This document shows positions 20,101 to 28,116 of a DNA stretch of 45,597 bases, piece by piece; positions within the stretch are counted from its first letter, which is position 1; every line of letters starts with the position of its first letter. Under the pieces are notes generated by a model, which saw only the letters and a program-made list of their open reading frames with translations, was not told where the DNA came from and made no database searches. Both the position numbers and the translations under genes were made by a program. Source of the stretch: an uncultured Porphyromonadaceae bacterium (lineage in GTDB: Bacteria > Bacteroidota > Bacteroidia > Bacteroidales > Muribaculaceae); assembly GCA_947177635.1 (NCBI GenBank), contig CAMWVQ010000016.1, forward strand, positions 1 through 45,597. The letters are read 5' to 3'.

Positions 20101-20484
20101 ATGATAACTGAGATTTTCAAAGACAGCCTGGCCGACGGGGCTGCAAAGGTATTGGCAGCGACACTCCCTTTCATAACACTCGGGATGCTCGGCAATGAGT
20201 GGATGTCATATGTCTCGTGTGCAATCGGCATCATAGCCGCGGTGGTGGTGGTTGTGAGGTTTCTCAGCCTGCTCAAAGACACGACGAAAGTAAGGAAAGT
20301 GGAGCTGCTTGACAAAGCCGTCAGCGACATCCTCTCCTTCCCCTACGCCATGGCGCTATGCTCCGCCATATTGATGCAGGCGGGAATCGACGCCTCATAC
20401 GGCCTCTGGTTCGGCGGCTTGCTGGCATTAGGGGTGATTGGGAGCGTTTCCGCCGAGAAAACCGCCCGTGAGCGTCAGCAATGA
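20101..20484 (+). CDS. Small integral membrane protein, unknown function
   Basis: The 127-residue protein has two hydrophobic spans near residues 20-62 (LPFITLGMLGN; YVSCAIGIIAAVVVVVRFLSLL) and one or two near 85-118 (FPYAMALCSAILMQAGI; LWFGGLLALGVIGSVSA). They are joined by a basic, charged loop (KDTTKVRKVELLDKAVSD). I recognise no family. The start at 20101 was chosen because promoter and palindrome lie just upstream. It is in a region less GC-rich than its surroundings, between ligA and a DUF1016 nuclease. Confidence 0.6.
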   Translation: MITEIFKDSLADGAAKVLAATLPFITLGMLGNEWMSYVSCAIGIIAAVVVVVRFLSLLKDTTKVRKVELLDKAVSDILSFPYAMALCSAILMQAGIDASYGLWFGGLLALGVIGSVSAEKTARERQQ

Positions 20485-20490
20485 CCGTTT

Positions 20491-20601
20491 ATGGCCTCCG
20501 GCAATATTTTCAAAATGCGAAAACTCTCCTCCGATGAAATCGTCTATGACGATAGGTGCAATCGTCAACTGTTCAAAAGGATAAGCATTCTGAGGAACTA
20601 A
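20491..20601 (+). CDS. Possible 36-residue small ORF
   Basis: ATG at 20491 opens MASGNIFKMRKLSSDEIV and continues with a basic, otherwise unremarkable C-terminal half to a TAA. It starts 6 nt after the preceding stop. It could be a genuine small protein or a decayed gene remnant; no promoter or family supports it. Confidence 0.2.
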   Translation: MASGNIFKMRKLSSDEIVYDDRCNRQLFKRISILRN

Positions 20602-20615
20602 GTTTCCACACATAG

Positions 20616-20645
20616 TTGAAATTCAAAATAAACGCATTAACTTTG
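20616..20645 (+). promoter_or_regulatory. Promoter of the DUF1016 nuclease gene
   Basis: TTG (20616-20618), a 19-nt spacer and TAACTTTG (20638-20645) form a full promoter. The ATG at 20649 is at the predicted transcription start, so the mRNA appears leaderless or nearly so. Confidence 0.65.
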
Positions 20646-20648
20646 CGT

Positions 20649-21713
20649 ATGGAAACTGTTGTTCGTATTCATAACGAATCGGAATATAATGAAATACTGC
20701 GACAAGCCGTCGCAGTCATTGAGACCGCGAAAGGCAACGCCGCCCGTGCTATTGTCAGGACATCCAATGAAATGCACTGGCATATTGGTCAGCTTCTTTA
20801 TGAGCGCAAGCTTGACAGCGCACATGGAGATGGTGTGGTAAAGCGACTCTCAGCGGACTTGAAAGCGATGTATCCCAAAATGGGTATGTCGGTGAGTAAC
20901 TTATGGGCGATGAAGAAGTATTACGTCCGTTTTCACCTTTCCAATCCAAAACTCCAACGCTGCGTTGGAGTTTTGCCATGGCGACACATAAATCAGTTGA
21001 TGACCAAACTGAAAGATGATGACAACGCTATCCAATACTACGCAGAGAAGAGTGTCGAAAAAGGATGGAATCGCGATTTGCTGATTAATGCCATAAAGCT
21101 GGAGATGCACAAGCATCAGCCTGAAAACAACGAGTCAAATAATTTCGCTGTTGCTCTCCCGGAGGCTCAGGCGGCATACGCCAACGAGGTTTTCAAGGAT
21201 TCATATTGCATGGGATTTCTTGGCGTGACCGAGCCACTTCTCGAACTTGAGCTTGAACGGAGGCTGGTCGAGAAGGTAAAACAGTTTCTTCTGGAACTCG
21301 GCCAGGGATTTACATACATCGGCAATCAGCACGTCCTGTCCTACAACGGCAAGGATTACAAAGTCGACATGCTTTTCTTTCATCGCGGACTTCGGTCGCT
21401 CGTCGCCGTCGATTTGAAAATATCCGAGTTCATACCTGAATATGTCAGCAAAATGAACCTGTACCTCTCCTTGCTTGACAGACTTGAACGCGGAAAAGAT
21501 GAAAATCCATCAATCGGCATAATCCTATGTGCCGAGAAAGACAACGTGGAGGTCGAGCTTGCCCTCGAAGGTTTCACGAAGCCGATCGGCGTCGCCGAAT
21601 ACAAACTCATAGTTCCTCAAAAAGAGCTGAAACAGCTAATCACTGACGAGATAAAGACCTTCAACCAAGAGGTAGTCGATAAATCAACAGTACACTTGGG
21701 AAAGGAAGCCTGA
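20649..21713 (+). CDS. DUF1016/YhcG-type PDDEXK nuclease
   Basis: The 354-residue protein has an N-terminal DUF1016 helical domain (ILRQAVAVIETAKGNAAR, NEMHWHIGQLLYE, LSADLKAMYPKMGMS, MKKYYVRF). The C-terminal PD-(D/E)xK nuclease-like domain has KVDMLFFHRGLRSLVAVDLK as the catalytic D...DxK signature, followed by SIGIILCAEKDNVEVELAL. Family members occur near restriction and mobile elements and are thought to act on DNA, but biochemical roles are mostly unknown. The start at 20649 follows the promoter; an in-frame start at 20616 would precede it. Base composition is less GC-rich than the flanks, and a 14-bp inverted repeat lies inside the gene. Recent acquisition is likely. Confidence 0.85.
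   Translation: METVVRIHNESEYNEILRQAVAVIETAKGNAARAIVRTSNEMHWHIGQLLYERKLDSAHGDGVVKRLSADLKAMYPKMGMSVSNLWAMKKYYVRFHLSNPKLQRCVGVLPWRHINQLMTKLKDDDNAIQYYAEKSVEKGWNRDLLINAIKLEMHKHQPENNESNNFAVALPEAQAAYANEVFKDSYCMGFLGVTEPLLELELERRLVEKVKQFLLELGQGFTYIGNQHVLSYNGKDYKVDMLFFHRGLRSLVAVDLKISEFIPEYVSKMNLYLSLLDRLERGKDENPSIGIILCAEKDNVEVELALEGFTKPIGVAEYKLIVPQKELKQLITDEIKTFNQEVVDKSTVHLGKEA
20947..20975. repeat. 14-bp inverted repeat inside the DUF1016 gene
   Basis: CAAAACTCCAACGC is separated by one base from its exact reverse complement. In frame it encodes part of the conserved LQ...LPW block. No coding reason for such symmetry is apparent. Confidence 0.8.
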
Positions 21714-21808
21714 GTTTAACCGGAATTTCTTTCGTCTCCGGATTTTGTATCTGTATGAAAAAGGTTTAAAAAGGGGACGCGAGTCTCTCGGGTATGAGAT
21801 TTTTTTTG

Positions 21809-21816
21809 TAAATTTG
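21809..21816 (+). promoter_or_regulatory. -7 box for pyrE
   Basis: TAAATTTG preceded by a T8 run gives a 5' UTR of about 25 nt. Confidence 0.6.
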
Positions 21817-21845
21817 CGGCTGTAAACAATACATACATATATCCC

Positions 21846-22493
21846 ATGAACAAGCTTGAGCACCTGCTGGCTGAAAAGCTGCTTAATATCAGCGCAATCA
21901 AACTCCAACCCGACATGCCTTTCACCTGGGCGTCCGGCTGGAACTCCCCCATATACACCGACAACCGCAAGACCTTGTCGTATCCCGAAATCCGCACCTT
22001 CATCAAGACTGAAATTTGTCGTCTGATCATGGAGGATTTCGGTATGCCCGACGCTATCGCCGGTGTGGCAACGGGAGCCATCGCCCAGGGCGCGCTCGTA
22101 GCAGACATGCTCGGCCTTCCCTATGTGTATGTCCGCTCCTCTCCCAAAGACCACGGTCTGGAGAACCTTATCGAAGGCAACCTGACCCTCGGCCAGAAGG
22201 TGATTGTCATCGAAGACCTCATCTCGACCGGAAAAAGCTCGCTGAAAGCCGCCGAGGCCATCCGCATGGCCGGCGCGGAGGTGGTCGGCATGGTGGCGAT
22301 GTTCACCTACGGCTTCCCCGTTGCCGAGAAAGCCTTCAAGGATGCCGGCATCAAGCTGATGACCCTCTCCAACTATGAAGCGATGCTCGAAGCGGCCCTC
22401 GAGACCGGCTTCATCGCCCAGAAAGACATCAAGACCCTCCAGGAATGGCGCGAAGACCCCGCAAACTGGGCCCCCGTCCGTCCTGAGGAATAA
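21846..22493 (+). CDS. pyrE: Orotate phosphoribosyltransferase
   Basis: This 215-residue enzyme joins orotate to PRPP to give OMP in pyrimidine synthesis. It shows the TWASGWNSPIYTDNRK substrate loop, IAGVATGAI, YVRSSPKDHG, and the PRPP-binding motif VIVIEDLISTGKS near residues 119-131. It has its own promoter and a downstream hairpin. The SRPBCC gene next to it is a pairing I believe is common in Bacteroidales. Confidence 0.95.
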   Translation: MNKLEHLLAEKLLNISAIKLQPDMPFTWASGWNSPIYTDNRKTLSYPEIRTFIKTEICRLIMEDFGMPDAIAGVATGAIAQGALVADMLGLPYVYVRSSPKDHGLENLIEGNLTLGQKVIVIEDLISTGKSSLKAAEAIRMAGAEVVGMVAMFTYGFPVAEKAFKDAGIKLMTLSNYEAMLEAALETGFIAQKDIKTLQEWREDPANWAPVRPEE

Positions 22494-22527
22494 TCAATAC
22501 CCCATTTTTGCCGCAACCGGCAACTGC

Positions 22528-22559
22528 GGGGGCGAACTCCGTTCGCTCCCGTTTGTTTT
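22528..22559 (+). terminator. Terminator-like hairpin after pyrE
   Basis: A 9-bp stem GGGGGCGAA/TTCGCTCCC (one G-U pair) with loop CTCCG is followed by GTTTGTTTT. The T-tract is interrupted, so read-through into the next gene is possible. Confidence 0.55.
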
Positions 22560-22575
22560 ACCCTAAAACATTTTC

Positions 22576-22995
22576 ATGGCAACATATAAAAGCAAACCAG
22601 CGAGAATCAACCGCAGCGCCCGTGACCTGTATGACCGTTTCAGCGACATGAGCCGCCTGCAGCAGTCTCTCGACGAGCTTCCCGAAGAGCAGAGGAAGCA
22701 GGTGGGAGATGTCAAGTTCACAGCCAACTCCCTGAAGATAGTCACCCCCCAGGTCGGCGAGATTGCCTTCGTGATAAAGGAGAGGGTCGAGCCCTCGAAG
22801 ATCGTGTTCGGCACCGAGTCATCCCCCGTCCCCCTGACCATGGAGGTTGACATCACCCCCGCCGGAGAGGAAGCCGCCGACGTCGAGACCCGCATCGACG
22901 TGGAGATTCCCGCAATCGTGCGCCCCATCATCGGCCCGCAGCTCCAGAAGGCCGCTGACAAGTTCGGCGAACTGATAGCCGGGCTTAGCATCTGA
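22576..22995 (+). CDS. SRPBCC (START-like) domain protein
   Basis: The 139-residue protein is of a size and strand pattern typical of the SRPBCC/polyketide-cyclase fold: an N-terminal strand with the helix SARDLYDRFSDMSRL, central strands FVIKERVEPSKIVFG and LTMEVDI, and a long C-terminal helix LQKAADKFGELIAGL. Such domains bind small hydrophobic ligands. No ligand can be named. It is cytoplasmic, without signal peptide. Confidence 0.75.
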   Translation: MATYKSKPARINRSARDLYDRFSDMSRLQQSLDELPEEQRKQVGDVKFTANSLKIVTPQVGEIAFVIKERVEPSKIVFGTESSPVPLTMEVDITPAGEEAADVETRIDVEIPAIVRPIIGPQLQKAADKFGELIAGLSI

Positions 22996-23022
22996 ATCCA
23001 CCGACCCTGACCTCACAACGAC

Positions 23023-23544
23023 ATGAATCTCTCCTCCGCGACAAGAAACCTGGCCAAGGCCGCTGTGTCAGCCACAGCGGCCCTGACATTGTTGTCGGCC
23101 TGCGAACAGGTCGACTTCGACCGTGTCCCCCCTACCAACGTGCGCCTCAGTTTCGACACCCAGGCCGAATGGGACAAATACGGCACACCCGGCGCGCTCG
23201 ACCACAAGGAGTTCATCCTTGACGGCAACTATCGCGTGCCATCCGACTTCCCCTGGACGGCCCTCACCTACACCGGCTTCGGCGGCATACTTCTCGTGGG
23301 CGACATCAGCGGCGCACCATATGCCTACGACCTCGCATGCCCGGTGGAGCTGCGCCGCGACGTCAGAATCAAAATCGACCCCGAGACCAATGAGGCATAC
23401 TGCCCCTCATGCGGCAGTCATTACTCTGTCTACACCAATTACGGTTCCCCCCTGTCGGGCGAAGCCCGGAAACTCAAACGGGGTCTGAGGCGTTTCAATG
23501 TAGGGCCCGGGATGAACGGGGAGTTCATGGTAGTCTCCCGCTGA
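23023..23544 (+). CDS. Rieske-like lipoprotein with degenerate cluster ligands
   Basis: The 173-residue protein has a lipoprotein signal peptide ending in the lipobox LLSA-C (Cys near residue 27). The C-terminal half has a Rieske-like layout: YAYDLACPVEL, then about 18 residues, then CPSCGSHYSVYTNYGSPLSGEA. In canonical Rieske proteins the ligands are CxH and CxxH. Here they read CPV and CPSC, so both histidines are replaced. It may keep the fold with a different metal (a three-Cys or rubredoxin-like site) or none. The lipidation signal predicts membrane attachment. It begins 28 nt after the SRPBCC gene. Confidence 0.65.
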   Translation: MNLSSATRNLAKAAVSATAALTLLSACEQVDFDRVPPTNVRLSFDTQAEWDKYGTPGALDHKEFILDGNYRVPSDFPWTALTYTGFGGILLVGDISGAPYAYDLACPVELRRDVRIKIDPETNEAYCPSCGSHYSVYTNYGSPLSGEARKLKRGLRRFNVGPGMNGEFMVVSR

Positions 23545-23573
23545 CATCCCCCGATTTACATCATTTTATTCTT

Positions 23574-24908
23574 ATGGAAACCAAGACTATAATCGAGCGC
23601 CTGCGTGAGCGCCACAATATCACCGTCCTCAATGAGATGCAGCAGCGGATGGCCTCCACCGGTCTCCGCGAGATTGTGTTGCTCTCCCCCACCGGCTCAG
23701 GAAAGACGGCGGCGTTCACCCTCCGCCTGTTGCGGTTTCTCGGCCCGTCGGAGGGGAAAGTGCAGGCGGTGGTGATGGCTCCCTCCCGCGAGCTTGTGAT
23801 ACAGATCGCCGATGTCATACGCCCTGTGGCTGCCGGCCTGAAGACCGTGGCCTTCTACGGCGGACACCCGATGGCCGACGAAATCAACTCCCTGTCGGTC
23901 ACCCCTGACATCATCGTAGCCACTCCGGGGCGTCTTCTCGACCACCTTAAACGCGCCACCCTCTCCCTGGCCGATGTCAAGGCCCTGGTGCTCGACGAAT
24001 ATGACAAGTCGCTCGAACTTGGCTTCCACGACGAGATGAAACGCATCGTCAAGCGGATGAGGCATCCCGAGCTGATTATCCTCACATCGGCCACCCCCCT
24101 GGCCGAAATGCCTGACTTCCTCAGGCTCAGGAAGCCCGAGACTTTCGACTTCTCAGCCGGGAAGCCCTCCGGCGGACGCCTGCAGACCGTGAGGGTCGAC
24201 TCCCCCGAGCGTGACAAGCTTCCCATTCTTGACGACCTCCTCCGGAGCCTCGACAACGGGAAGGCTCTGATTTTCGTCAACCACCGCGAAAGTGCGGAGC
24301 GTGTCTACAACGACCTGAAGAAGAAAGGTTTCCCCGTCGGGCTGTACCATGGAGGCCTGGAGCAGCGTGAACGCAAGCTCGCCATCGACCTGCTCAACAA
24401 CGACACCACCCCCATCCTGGTCTCCACAGACCTCGGGGCGAGGGGACTGGATATCGACAATGTGCAGTATGTAATCCATTACCACCTGCCGCTGACCATG
24501 GAGAGCTGGACCCACAGGAACGGCCGCACAGCCCGTATGGGAGCCGACGGCACTGTCTTCTCCATCATCTCCGACGGGGAGAACATCCCTGAATATGTCA
24601 CCTGGCAACGTGAGTTCCAGCCCCGTTCCAAATCGTCAGACCCCATCCGGTCTGACATCGCGACCATCTATGTCAACGCCGGGAAGAAGGAGAAGCTTTC
24701 ACGCGGTGACATTGTCGGCTACCTCATCCACAAGGGAGGCCTCACGGCCGACAAAATCGGCAAAATCATCCTCGACGACCACTCGTCACTCGTGGCCGTG
24801 CCCCGCGAAGCACTCGCGCCGCTCGAATCCGGCGGCGCGTCGTTGCTGGAGCGTCTGGCTCCCCACAAAATAAAGAATACACGAGTGAGGCTGTCACTTG
24901 TCGGCTGA
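23574..24908 (+). CDS. DEAD-box RNA helicase with DbpA-type RNA-binding tail
   Basis: The start at 23574 (METKTIIERL) was chosen because the in-frame extension upstream overlaps the lipoprotein gene and is not helicase-like. The 444 residues contain all core motifs: SPTGSGKT (I), PSREL (Ia), TPGRLLDHL (Ib), LDEYD (II), TSAT (III), LIFVNHRES (IV), STDLGARGLDI (V) and HRNGRTARMG (VI). Motif II reads DEYD instead of DEAD. The C-terminal ~80 residues (TIYVNAGKKEKLSRGDIVGYLIHKGG, then KIGKIILDDHSSLVAVP) look like the DbpA RNA-recognition domain, which points to ribosome-assembly work on 23S rRNA. The last 15 bp overlap the convergent cca gene. Confidence 0.9.
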   Translation: METKTIIERLRERHNITVLNEMQQRMASTGLREIVLLSPTGSGKTAAFTLRLLRFLGPSEGKVQAVVMAPSRELVIQIADVIRPVAAGLKTVAFYGGHPMADEINSLSVTPDIIVATPGRLLDHLKRATLSLADVKALVLDEYDKSLELGFHDEMKRIVKRMRHPELIILTSATPLAEMPDFLRLRKPETFDFSAGKPSGGRLQTVRVDSPERDKLPILDDLLRSLDNGKALIFVNHRESAERVYNDLKKKGFPVGLYHGGLEQRERKLAIDLLNNDTTPILVSTDLGARGLDIDNVQYVIHYHLPLTMESWTHRNGRTARMGADGTVFSIISDGENIPEYVTWQREFQPRSKSSDPIRSDIATIYVNAGKKEKLSRGDIVGYLIHKGGLTADKIGKIILDDHSSLVAVPREALAPLESGGASLLERLAPHKIKNTRVRLSLVG

Positions 24909-26333
24909 ATCCCCTCCGGCGGCAAGGGGAGCAAGCCCAAGGGCGGAGGCCGCGTATGAGAGCATAAGCTCGCGCGCGGCCGATGTCTCGTTGGGAATCT
25001 CACCGTCGAGGATGGCGTTCTTTATCCGCTCCTTTATCATCCCCACCTCGCGACACTGCCCCAGGCCGAATGTCTGCATTATCTCGATGCCGTCTACAGG
25101 GGGCTGGAAGTTGCGTATCCGGTCGCGCTCCTCAAGCTCCACCATCTTCTGCTTCACCAGCTCGTAGTTCTCGCGGTAACGCGCCACCTTGTCGGCGTTT
25201 TTCGACGTGATGTCGGCGGCGCAGAGCAGCATCAGGTCATCCACATCATCCCCGGCGTCGAACAGCAGACGGCGCACGGCGGAGTCTGTGACCTCCTCCT
25301 CGACCAAGGCTATCGGACGCATATGCAACTCGACCATCTTCTGCACATACTTCATCTTGTCGTTCATCGGGAACTTCATCTGGCGGAAGATGCGCGGCAC
25401 CATCTTGGCCCCGACGGCGTTGTGGCCGTGGAACGTCCACCCCAGCTTCGGGTCGAACCGCTTGGTGACCGGCTTGGCTATGTCGTGGAGCAGGGCCGCC
25501 CAGCGGAGCCACACATTGTCTGACTTCCCGGCGACATTGTCAAGCACCGCCAGCGTATGGTAGAAGTTATCCTTGTGGCCTATCCCCTCCACAATCTCCA
25601 CCCCCTTGAGGGCCTGCAGCTCGGGGAATATGAATTTGAGCAGTCCCGACTTCATCAGAAGAATCCAGCCGAGCGACGGACGGGGCGACTTCATTATCTT
25701 CATCAGCTCATCCATCACCCTCTCCCGGGAGATTATCTTGATGCGGGAGGCGTTGCGGGAGATTGCCTTGAATGTCTCGTCGACGATGCGGAAATCAAGC
25801 TGTGTGGCGAAACGGATGGCCCTCATCATACGCAGAGGGTCGTCTGAGAAGGTGATGTCGGGGTCGAGGGGGGTGCGTATCAGCCCGTCCCTCAGGTCAT
25901 CCAGGCCATTATAACGGTCAATCACCTCCCCGAAACGGCCGGCGTTGACACACGCCGCCATCGCGTTTATGGTGAAATCGCGCCGGGCCAGGTCATCGTC
26001 AAGGGTTCCATCCTCCACGATTGGTTTGCGCGACTCGCGGTGGTATGACTCCTTGCGCGCGCCGACAAACTCCAGCTCCACCCAACGCGACTTCACCTGG
26101 GCGGTGCCGAAATTCCTGAACACGCTCAGGTGGCTCCCCTTTATCCCGCGGGCCACCTCGCGGGCTACCTCGATGCCGCTACCGACCGTGACGAAATCAA
26201 TATCCTTGGATGGACGTTCGAGCAGCAGATCGCGGACATATCCCCCCACGACATAACATTCGCGGCCGAGACGGTCGGCGGCCTGCCCTACCTGGCTGAA
26301 TACCTTTTTATGCAGTTTCTCCGATAAATTCAT
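24894..26333 (-). CDS. cca: CCA tRNA nucleotidyltransferase with HD domain
   Basis: The 479-residue class II enzyme adds or repairs the 3' CCA end of tRNA. The polymerase head holds CYVVGGYVRDLLLERPSKDIDFVTVG, then the RRDFTINAMA motif and RFATQLDF. The C-terminal half carries an HD phosphohydrolase-type domain (WAALLHDIAKPVTK) seen in bacterial CCA enzymes. It is 48 nt behind the M24 peptidase on the same strand. Its 3' end overlaps the convergent helicase gene by 15 bp, so no terminator fits between them. Confidence 0.94.
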   Translation of the reverse strand: MNLSEKLHKKVFSQVGQAADRLGRECYVVGGYVRDLLLERPSKDIDFVTVGSGIEVAREVARGIKGSHLSVFRNFGTAQVKSRWVELEFVGARKESYHRESRKPIVEDGTLDDDLARRDFTINAMAACVNAGRFGEVIDRYNGLDDLRDGLIRTPLDPDITFSDDPLRMMRAIRFATQLDFRIVDETFKAISRNASRIKIISRERVMDELMKIMKSPRPSLGWILLMKSGLLKFIFPELQALKGVEIVEGIGHKDNFYHTLAVLDNVAGKSDNVWLRWAALLHDIAKPVTKRFDPKLGWTFHGHNAVGAKMVPRIFRQMKFPMNDKMKYVQKMVELHMRPIALVEEEVTDSAVRRLLFDAGDDVDDLMLLCAADITSKNADKVARYRENYELVKQKMVELEERDRIRNFQPPVDGIEIMQTFGLGQCREVGMIKERIKNAILDGEIPNETSAARELMLSYAASALGLAPLAAGGDSADK

Positions 26334-26381
26334 TGCTAAAGAGTGATGCCTGTGATAATGTCATCGCTGACAGAGGGGCGT

Positions 26382-27572
26382 TTATCCCAGGGGGATAATC
26401 TCCTCGGGGGCGTTGGTGATGCAGCGCGCACCCTCGGGGGTGACGATATAGGTGTTCTCGATGCCGACAGCCCCGACATGGGGGATGACGAACTTCGGCT
26501 CCATGGCTATGGCGTTGCCTGCCTGGAGGATGTCACGGCTGCGCGGGGCGATGACCGGGGTCTCGTTGATTTCGATGCCGACACCGTGGCCGCAGAATCC
26601 GGCCTTCTGCCTGTGTCCCATGAAATAACGCTCGAATCCCGCCTCACGGGCAAGCCGTGCGGCCATCTCATAGAGGTCGGAAGCCTTCGCCCCGGGGACG
26701 GCCATACGCCGGAACTCCCGGTGAATCTCAAGGGAGCATTCGTGGGCGGCCAGGGCCTCGGCGGGAATCTCCCCGTAAGAGAACACACGGGTCATGTCGG
26801 TCATATAACCTGTATAGTCGCCGTTGACATCGACAGAGACGGTGGTGCCGCGCTTGATTTCCTCCCCTGAGGCTCCGACCGGGAGGGATGGGCTCATCCC
26901 CTTGCCGCCGAGGGCGAAGTCATAGGGGGAGGGGGCGTCGGCGTTCTCACCCGTCAGCACATTCCCCATGAAGAACTCCATCGACTTGCCGGCGATGCGG
27001 AACTGCCCCAGGCATCCCTCCTGGCGGGAAAGATGCTCGATGGCCACATCAAGCTCGAAGTCGGTCATGCCGGGAGTGAAAAGCGACGGAATCTTGCGGT
27101 AGACCGCCGTGTGGATGACACCTGACCTCTCCATCATCGAGATTTCGAGAGGGGTCTTGACGGCACGGGCAGCCGCCGCCAGGGGGGACACACTGTAATA
27201 TTCAGCCTCGGGGAACACAGCCTGAAGGCGGGTGATGGTGGAGTAAGGCATAGCATCCATCTCCAGTCCGAGGGCTTCGGGGAGAGGCAATCCCAGGGCC
27301 TCCAGGCGCGATGGAATCTCCTCGGGTTTCCTTACCTCGACGACATCATCACCGGCCATCTCAACCGGACGGCGCACGAACCATACCGGCCTGGCCGCCT
27401 CATCCACGGGGATGTAGGCCCAGCCGCTGTAAACGCGGCCTGTGAGATAGTAGAGCATCGCGTTGTCGGCGACGAGCATCGCGCCACGGCGACGGGCGGC
27501 AACCGCCGCGCCGCGCAGCCGCCCGATTCTCAGGGCGGCTTCCCCGGGGGGGAGGAGTATGAGATTTTCCAT
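26382..27572 (-). CDS. M24-family Xaa-Pro aminopeptidase-like protein
   Basis: The 396-residue protein has an N-terminal creatinase-type domain and a pita-bread C-terminal domain. Metal ligands are visible: Asp in VSVDVNGDY and TDMTRVF, His in CGHGVGIEI, Glu in AMEPKFV and Glu in GIENTY. It is thus likely an active dinuclear metallopeptidase removing residues before proline. It is cytoplasmic, with no signal peptide, and sits in the rny-ricT-gldH-M24-cca row. Confidence 0.88.
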   Translation of the reverse strand: MENLILLPPGEAALRIGRLRGAAVAARRRGAMLVADNAMLYYLTGRVYSGWAYIPVDEAARPVWFVRRPVEMAGDDVVEVRKPEEIPSRLEALGLPLPEALGLEMDAMPYSTITRLQAVFPEAEYYSVSPLAAAARAVKTPLEISMMERSGVIHTAVYRKIPSLFTPGMTDFELDVAIEHLSRQEGCLGQFRIAGKSMEFFMGNVLTGENADAPSPYDFALGGKGMSPSLPVGASGEEIKRGTTVSVDVNGDYTGYMTDMTRVFSYGEIPAEALAAHECSLEIHREFRRMAVPGAKASDLYEMAARLAREAGFERYFMGHRQKAGFCGHGVGIEINETPVIAPRSRDILQAGNAIAMEPKFVIPHVGAVGIENTYIVTPEGARCITNAPEEIIPLG

Positions 27573-27604
27573 TGTTTCTTCTTTTTAGGGATTTATCCCT
27601 GTTT

Positions 27605-28111
27605 TCACATAGGAACGAAAAAGATGCCGACCTGGTTGACCCCCCTCAGGGTGTCGGCGCGCATTATGTGGCGCACACCCACCGGGGAACCTGAACAGTG
27701 GGTGAAACTCCCCGCAACGGTGTCGGCCACCTGGAACGATGCACCGATGCCCCGGCCGTTCCAGCTGCCGAAACTGTCGGCAAGCTTGACCTCTAGGGTG
27801 TCGACCTTGGGGCGTCCATTGTCGACAACGGTGGTCTCAAGCCAGAGTGAGGTGTACGGGAAACTGTTGTCGTGGCGAACACCCACCACAAGCCTGCCTC
27901 GGCACACCGAGTCGGGATGGACGGGGAGAAACCTAAGCGTGTCGCCATACTTCCACCCCTCCTCAGCTATATTGGCATACTCGGCGTAGTCGTTGCCGGG
28001 CGCCTCGCAGCCTGTCAACGCCGGAAGGAGCATAACCGACAGCCCCGCCGCCATTGTCAGGCGTGGGGCTATCAAACGGTATATGTCGCTAATCAGGCGC
28101 ATTGTCATCAT
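27605..28111 (-). CDS. gldH: Gliding motility lipoprotein GldH
   Basis: The 168-residue lipoprotein has a lipobox ending in ALTGC near residue 35. Shared GldH features are YANIAEEGWKYGDTLRF, the VGVRHDNSFPYTSLWLETTV strand pair and a C-terminal VNQVGIFF strand. GldH belongs to the gliding/type IX secretion set of Bacteroidetes; non-motile gut species keep it too. It starts 5 nt after the ricT stop, a neighbourhood I believe is common in this phylum. Its presence agrees with the sorting-like tails on three secreted proteins in this window. Confidence 0.88.
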   Translation of the reverse strand: MMTMRLISDIYRLIAPRLTMAAGLSVMLLPALTGCEAPGNDYAEYANIAEEGWKYGDTLRFLPVHPDSVCRGRLVVGVRHDNSFPYTSLWLETTVVDNGRPKVDTLEVKLADSFGSWNGRGIGASFQVADTVAGSFTHCSGSPVGVRHIMRADTLRGVNQVGIFFVPM

Positions 28112-28116
28112 AAATG

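Noticed and set aside
20428-20613. 61-codon minus-strand frame between the small membrane protein and the nuclease
   Set aside because: It overlaps the end of the membrane protein gene and the possible 36-codon ORF, with no promoter and no recognised family.
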